A DNA stretch of 64,000 nucleotides from Runella salmonicolor (GTDB lineage: Bacteria; Bacteroidota; Bacteroidia; Cytophagales; Spirosomataceae), in assembly GCF_024158025.1 (NCBI RefSeq), contig NZ_JAMZEL010000013.1, positions 62,001 to 126,000 on the forward strand, given 5' to 3'. How positions within the stretch are numbered: the stretch's first letter is position 1; the number at the start of each line of letters is the position of its first letter. The translations under genes were made by a program, and so were the position numbers. Shown piece by piece: positions 60,601 to 64,000 of this stretch. A model generated the notes under the pieces. It worked only from the letters and a program-made list of their open reading frames with translations. It made no database searches and had not been told where the DNA came from.

Positions 60601-62175
60601 ATGACGTTAAAATATTTGAATAAAGATTTTTCAGCAGGGGTAGCGGTGTTTTTAGTAACGCTGCCGTTGTGCCTCGGTATCGCGCTGGCTTCGGGGGCGC
60701 CCCTTTTCTCGGGATTACTGGCTGGCATTGTGGGGGGTATTGTCGTTACTTTGTTTTCGGGGTCGGAAATCAGTGTCAGTGGGCCCGCCGCGGGGCTTAC
60801 TGTCATTGTTTTTGATAGTATTCAACGACTGGGTAGCTATCCCAATTTTCTGATGGCCGTGGTGTTGGCTGGCGTAATACAATTCTTGTTGGGATGGCTA
60901 AAAGCAGGCCGATTAAGCAGTTTTGTGCCTTCCAGCGTTATTAGTGGTATGTTGGTCGCTATTGGAATTGTGATTATCCTGAAACAAATTCCTCATGCCT
61001 TAGGATGGGATGCCGATTATGAAGGCGAATTTGAATTTTCGCAAGCCGACCAGCGCAACACATTCTCAGAAATTATAGAAGCCTTGAGTCATCCCAATGC
61101 GGGAGCTATTTTGATAAGTGTGTTCTGTTTAGGGCTGATTGCTTGGTGGGATTATTCTGCAAAAAGGGGGATAAAATTCTTCAAAACAATCCCAGGGGGT
61201 GTGGTGGTGGTTTTAGTGGGGGTTGTCCTTAATCAGTTGCTGGCGTTATGGTTTCCAGCCATGAGTTTGAAAGAGGAAAGTCACTTGGTGCGGGTTCCGC
61301 TCATTCGTGATTGGACCGATGCAAAAGCCGCGTTCAATTTTCCAGCGTTCGAAATCTTGGCCAATCCACAAGTGTATATTTCGGCCCTTACGTTGGCGAT
61401 TGTGGGAAGCATTGAGTCGCTTTTCAGCTTAGAAGCCGCCGATAAGTTGGATACAAGACGTCGTATATCATCTCCCAATCAGGAATTGAAGGCGCAGGGA
61501 ATCGGCAATATAGTTTCGGGCCTGATTGGAGGCTTGCCGCTCACGTTGGTAGCGATTCGAACTTCGGTCAATGTGTACAGCGGCGCGCAAACGCGCCTTT
61601 CGTCTTTCATTCATGGGCTTTTGATGCTGTTGGCGGTGTTTTCTATTCCCCAATTACTCAATTATATCCCATTGGCTTGTTTAGCGGCATTGCTTATATC
61701 GGTTGGTTACAAACTAGCGACGGTCGAGATTTTTAAAAAAATGTACCGTGAAGGCTCCGACCAATTTATTCCCTTCATTATTACGGTCCTTGCCATTGTG
61801 TTTACCGACTTATTGATTGGACTGGCCATTGGGCTGATTGTGGGCATGATTTACATTGTGTATACCAACAATCTGTCGGCAATAAGTGTAGGACGAGACA
61901 AGGAAACGGTACTGATTTGGTTTAAAAAGGATGTATCATTTTTAAACAAGGCCCATTTGAAAGAAGTATTGGCGGCCTTAAAACCAGGAGACTATGTGTT
62001 TGTGGATGGCCTGAGGGCACAATTTATCGACCACGATATTTTTACAACCCTAGAAGAATTTGAGGCCGATGCCCCGTTAAGAGGAATTCAAGTGGAATTT
62101 AAGGGGATTACGAGACGTAAAATCGCAAAACAAAAATCCAATGCAATCATACAAAAAACTATTACTGGCGAATAA
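60601..62175 (+). CDS. SulP-family anion transporter (third of three)
   Basis: SulP transporter of 524 residues. The N-terminal AVFLVTLPLCLGIALASGA and ISVSGPAAGLTVIV mark the family. STAS-like C-terminus (PGDYVFVDGLRAQFIDHDIF). Its 3' end overlaps the start of the second carbonic anhydrase by 35 bases (62141-62175) in another frame, so the two are translationally linked. Together with copy two it forms an alternating transporter/anhydrase array. Confidence 0.9.
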   Translation: MTLKYLNKDFSAGVAVFLVTLPLCLGIALASGAPLFSGLLAGIVGGIVVTLFSGSEISVSGPAAGLTVIVFDSIQRLGSYPNFLMAVVLAGVIQFLLGWLKAGRLSSFVPSSVISGMLVAIGIVIILKQIPHALGWDADYEGEFEFSQADQRNTFSEIIEALSHPNAGAILISVFCLGLIAWWDYSAKRGIKFFKTIPGGVVVVLVGVVLNQLLALWFPAMSLKEESHLVRVPLIRDWTDAKAAFNFPAFEILANPQVYISALTLAIVGSIESLFSLEAADKLDTRRRISSPNQELKAQGIGNIVSGLIGGLPLTLVAIRTSVNVYSGAQTRLSSFIHGLLMLLAVFSIPQLLNYIPLACLAALLISVGYKLATVEIFKKMYREGSDQFIPFIITVLAIVFTDLLIGLAIGLIVGMIYIVYTNNLSAISVGRDKETVLIWFKKDVSFLNKAHLKEVLAALKPGDYVFVDGLRAQFIDHDIFTTLEEFEADAPLRGIQVEFKGITRRKIAKQKSNAIIQKTITGE

Positions 62176-62818
62176 ATCTTGGGCTGCTGAAAAGCTTATG
62201 CTCGACGAAAGTTATTTCGACGAATTGGCGGCCGATCAAAAGCCTGAGTTCTTGTGGATTGGCTGCGCCGACAGCCGGGTGCCCGCCAATGAGGTGACAG
62301 GCACGGCTCCTGGCGAAATTTTTGTTCACCGCAACGTGGCCAACTTGGTGATTCATACCGACATAAATATGCTAAGTGTATTGCAGTACGCGGTAGAGGT
62401 GTTGGAAGTAAAGCACATTTTGGTGGTAGGACACTATGGCTGCGGGGGCGTAAAAGCCGCCATGACCAACAAGGATTTTGGTTTAATCAACAAGTGGTTG
62501 CGGAATATCAAGGATGTCTATTCAAAGCATTATGATGAGCTTGAGGCGGTGCCCGAGGGGCAGGAGCGTTTTGACCGTTTGGTTGAATTTAACGTCATTG
62601 AGCAGACCAAAAATCTGGCCAAAACCACGATAGTGCAAAAAGCTTGGAAAAAGAGAAATTATCCGCATCTGCACGGTTGGGTATTTGATTTACATACGGG
62701 TTTGATTAATTCAATTACCGAAATCCCACCCGGCTCGCCCGTTGAGTCTATTTATCGGTATGATTTTGAAGATGAGCCCCAAAAAGAGGAAGATTTATCG
62801 CATAATTATAAGCATTGA
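62141..62818 (+). CDS. beta-class carbonic anhydrase (second)
   Basis: Zinc enzyme of 225 residues, clearly different from the first. Ligands: C42-x-D44-x-R46 in GCADSRVPAN, and H98-x2-C101 in VGHYGCGGVK. No signal peptide, so cytoplasmic. The start at 62141 gives the family-typical opening SYKKLLLANKSWAAEK. Overlap with the upstream SulP gene suggests strict co-expression. The two anhydrases differ in length before the zinc site and in the segments around it (HTKC against HYGC), so they may have different regulation or partners. Confidence 0.92.
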   Translation: MQSYKKLLLANKSWAAEKLMLDESYFDELAADQKPEFLWIGCADSRVPANEVTGTAPGEIFVHRNVANLVIHTDINMLSVLQYAVEVLEVKHILVVGHYGCGGVKAAMTNKDFGLINKWLRNIKDVYSKHYDELEAVPEGQERFDRLVEFNVIEQTKNLAKTTIVQKAWKKRNYPHLHGWVFDLHTGLINSITEIPPGSPVESIYRYDFEDEPQKEEDLSHNYKH

Positions 62819-63023
62819 AAAGAGCCACAATCTCTTGGGGAAGGCGTATTAATTGAGTTTGGCAACCAATTTCTACACGAAGTTTACAGGAATAACTGAT
62901 TCAATGGATTAAATAGTTTTAAAATCATAAGGAAACGCGGCAAAATGGGGAATAAAATGTGGTGAAGCCAACTTTTCTAAAAAAACAGTTGTTAAATACA
63001 AATTACCCATCTTAACAAACTAT

Positions 63024-64000
63024 ATGAAAAAAGCAGTCGCTACTTTGCTCGCATTGAGCAGTTTTTTTGTAGGCTTTAGCCAAACCAACATCCCTAAAAG
63101 TACTTGGCGCGCTGCGCTACAGCGTGGAGTGCATGATTTGCCCTTCGGGCTGGAAATCAATCCGAAAGCCAACGGAAAATATGAAGTTTTTGTACTAAAT
63201 GGCTCGGAGCGCTTGGCCATGGATGAAGCCTACATGGTAGGCGATTCGATTCATATTCCGATGCTGATTTTTGATTCTGATTTGGTTGCCAAAGTATCAG
63301 GCAATACAATGACGGGATCTTGGAAGAAAAACAGAAATGGCGTTTGGGTATCGGTGCTTCCTTTCAAAGCCGAAAAAGGCGAGGTGCATCTTTTTGCCAA
63401 AACCCCCGCCAAAACCACGAAAAACGTAACTGGTAAATACGCCACTTATTTTTTGCGTCCTCAAGCAAAAGATTCCACTTTTGCCGTCGGTATTTTGGAA
63501 CAAAAAGGTGCAAAATTAGCAGGAACGGTACTGACTCCTACGGGAGATTATCGGTATTTGGCGGGTGATGTGATTGGCGATAGTCTTTTTATGTCGTGCT
63601 ACGACGGTTCTCATGCTTTTTTGTTCAGAGCTGCCATTGCTTCCAACGGTACGATTCGAGGGGGATTATGGTCAGGCATTTCTGGTTTCCAACACTTTGT
63701 AGCTTACCGCGACGAAAAAGCTGAATTGCCTCCCCCTACGGCATTGACTTATTTGAAGCCGGGTTTTGAAACGCTTGATTTTGCTTTCCCCGATACCAAA
63801 GGAAACATTGTTTCGTTGAAAGACGAACGCTACAAAGGGAAAGTTGTGGTTTTGCAGCTGTCTGGGACGTGGTGCCCAAACTGCATGGACGAAACCCGTT
63901 TTATGGTGCCTTGGTACGAAAAAAATGCCAAACGCGGGGTAGAAATCGTGGGTTTGATGTTTGAACGTTCGCCCGAAATGAAAATATCAGGGCCGAAAAT
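63024..64000 (+). CDS. TlpA/ResA-like thioredoxin-family protein (3' part outside window)
   Basis: Exported protein, 325 codons visible before the edge. An N-terminal signal peptide (MKKAVATLLALSSFFVGFSQ) is followed by a beta-rich N-terminal region of unknown fold (about 25-245), and then a thioredoxin-like domain with redox motif W283-C284-P-N-C287 in GTWCPNCMDE. Proteins of this layout are common in Bacteroidota and act in periplasmic disulfide or cytochrome maturation, or as peroxiredoxin partners. The missing C-terminus prevents a closer call. It follows the second carbonic anhydrase by about 200 bases that show no promoter with full consensus. Confidence 0.8.
   Translation, partial: MKKAVATLLALSSFFVGFSQTNIPKSTWRAALQRGVHDLPFGLEINPKANGKYEVFVLNGSERLAMDEAYMVGDSIHIPMLIFDSDLVAKVSGNTMTGSWKKNRNGVWVSVLPFKAEKGEVHLFAKTPAKTTKNVTGKYATYFLRPQAKDSTFAVGILEQKGAKLAGTVLTPTGDYRYLAGDVIGDSLFMSCYDGSHAFLFRAAIASNGTIRGGLWSGISGFQHFVAYRDEKAELPPPTALTYLKPGFETLDFAFPDTKGNIVSLKDERYKGKVVVLQLSGTWCPNCMDETRFMVPWYEKNAKRGVEIVGLMFERSPEMKISGPK

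Noticed and set aside
1..64000. Insertion sequences, prophage, tRNA or rRNA genes
   Set aside because: Read through for transposase and integrase motifs, terminal inverted repeats and tRNA-like folds; none were seen.

Overview
The window reads as chromosomal DNA of a free-living Bacteroidota, most likely a member of the order Cytophagales close to Runella or Spirosoma. Three things support this. There are four SusC/SusD outer-membrane uptake pairs. Ribosome-binding sites are weak, and several starts are preceded by TTTG-N20-TAnnTTTG promoters, the -33/-7 type typical of this phylum. The lipoproteins, carotenoid genes and ASPIC/VCBS protein are also of the usual kind for that order. No rRNA, tRNA, insertion sequence, phage or CRISPR array was seen. 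The species call is inference.

Layout. (1) 1-6822, inorganic nitrogen: a partial TauE/SafE-type permease, a NarL-like regulator and NarX-like sensor, nirD and nirB (NADH-dependent nitrite reduction to ammonium), and divergent cobA, which starts siroheme synthesis for NirB. Between nirB and cobA lie two phased copies of a palindrome-containing repeat. (2) 6835-11404: a secreted ester hydrolase, a transsulfuration-type PLP enzyme, and an OmpR-type two-component system followed by an in-frame transmembrane coding segment. (3) 11674-17886: a secreted sugar-oxidation operon with a sugar dehydrogenase/PKD/cytochrome c fusion, a Tat-exported sugar isomerase-like protein, and two coupled surface proteins of unknown role. 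(4) 17896-38663: a Nudix-fold regulator with a degenerate Nudix box, then three SusC/SusD pairs and a large FG-GAP/ASPIC lipoprotein, with several palindromes and tandem repeats in the spacers. (5) 38866-47884: a YXWXGH lipoprotein, crtB and crtI, a secreted amidohydrolase, and the fourth SusC/SusD pair. (6) 48052-53722: a candidate small RNA, an outer-membrane-like protein, a CocE/NonD hydrolase, a GHL10-type glycoside hydrolase lipoprotein, and an exported SAM hydrolase (DUF62). (7) 53929-62818, an anion/bicarbonate island: three SulP transporters and two beta-carbonic anhydrases, mixed with an acyl-ACP desaturase, a PlsC acyltransferase and a small acidic membrane protein. (8) From 63024: a TlpA-like thioredoxin protein cut by the window edge.

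How the parts work together. The left end is a complete sense-and-reduce unit for nitrite plus its cofactor supply. The middle is a polymer or oligomer capture zone. SusC/SusD pairs import, surface or periplasmic enzymes process, and the Nudix-type regulator is a plausible sugar-responsive repressor of the neighbouring operons. The right end couples anion (probably bicarbonate) transport to CO2/HCO3- interconversion, next to two lipid-synthesis genes whose precursors depend on bicarbonate. The best candidates for something undescribed are the alternating SulP/carbonic anhydrase array with its orphan membrane protein, the structured RNA candidate at 48090-48300, the operator-like repeats beside the Nudix regulator, and the transmembrane segment that follows the stop codon of the OmpR-type sensor kinase.
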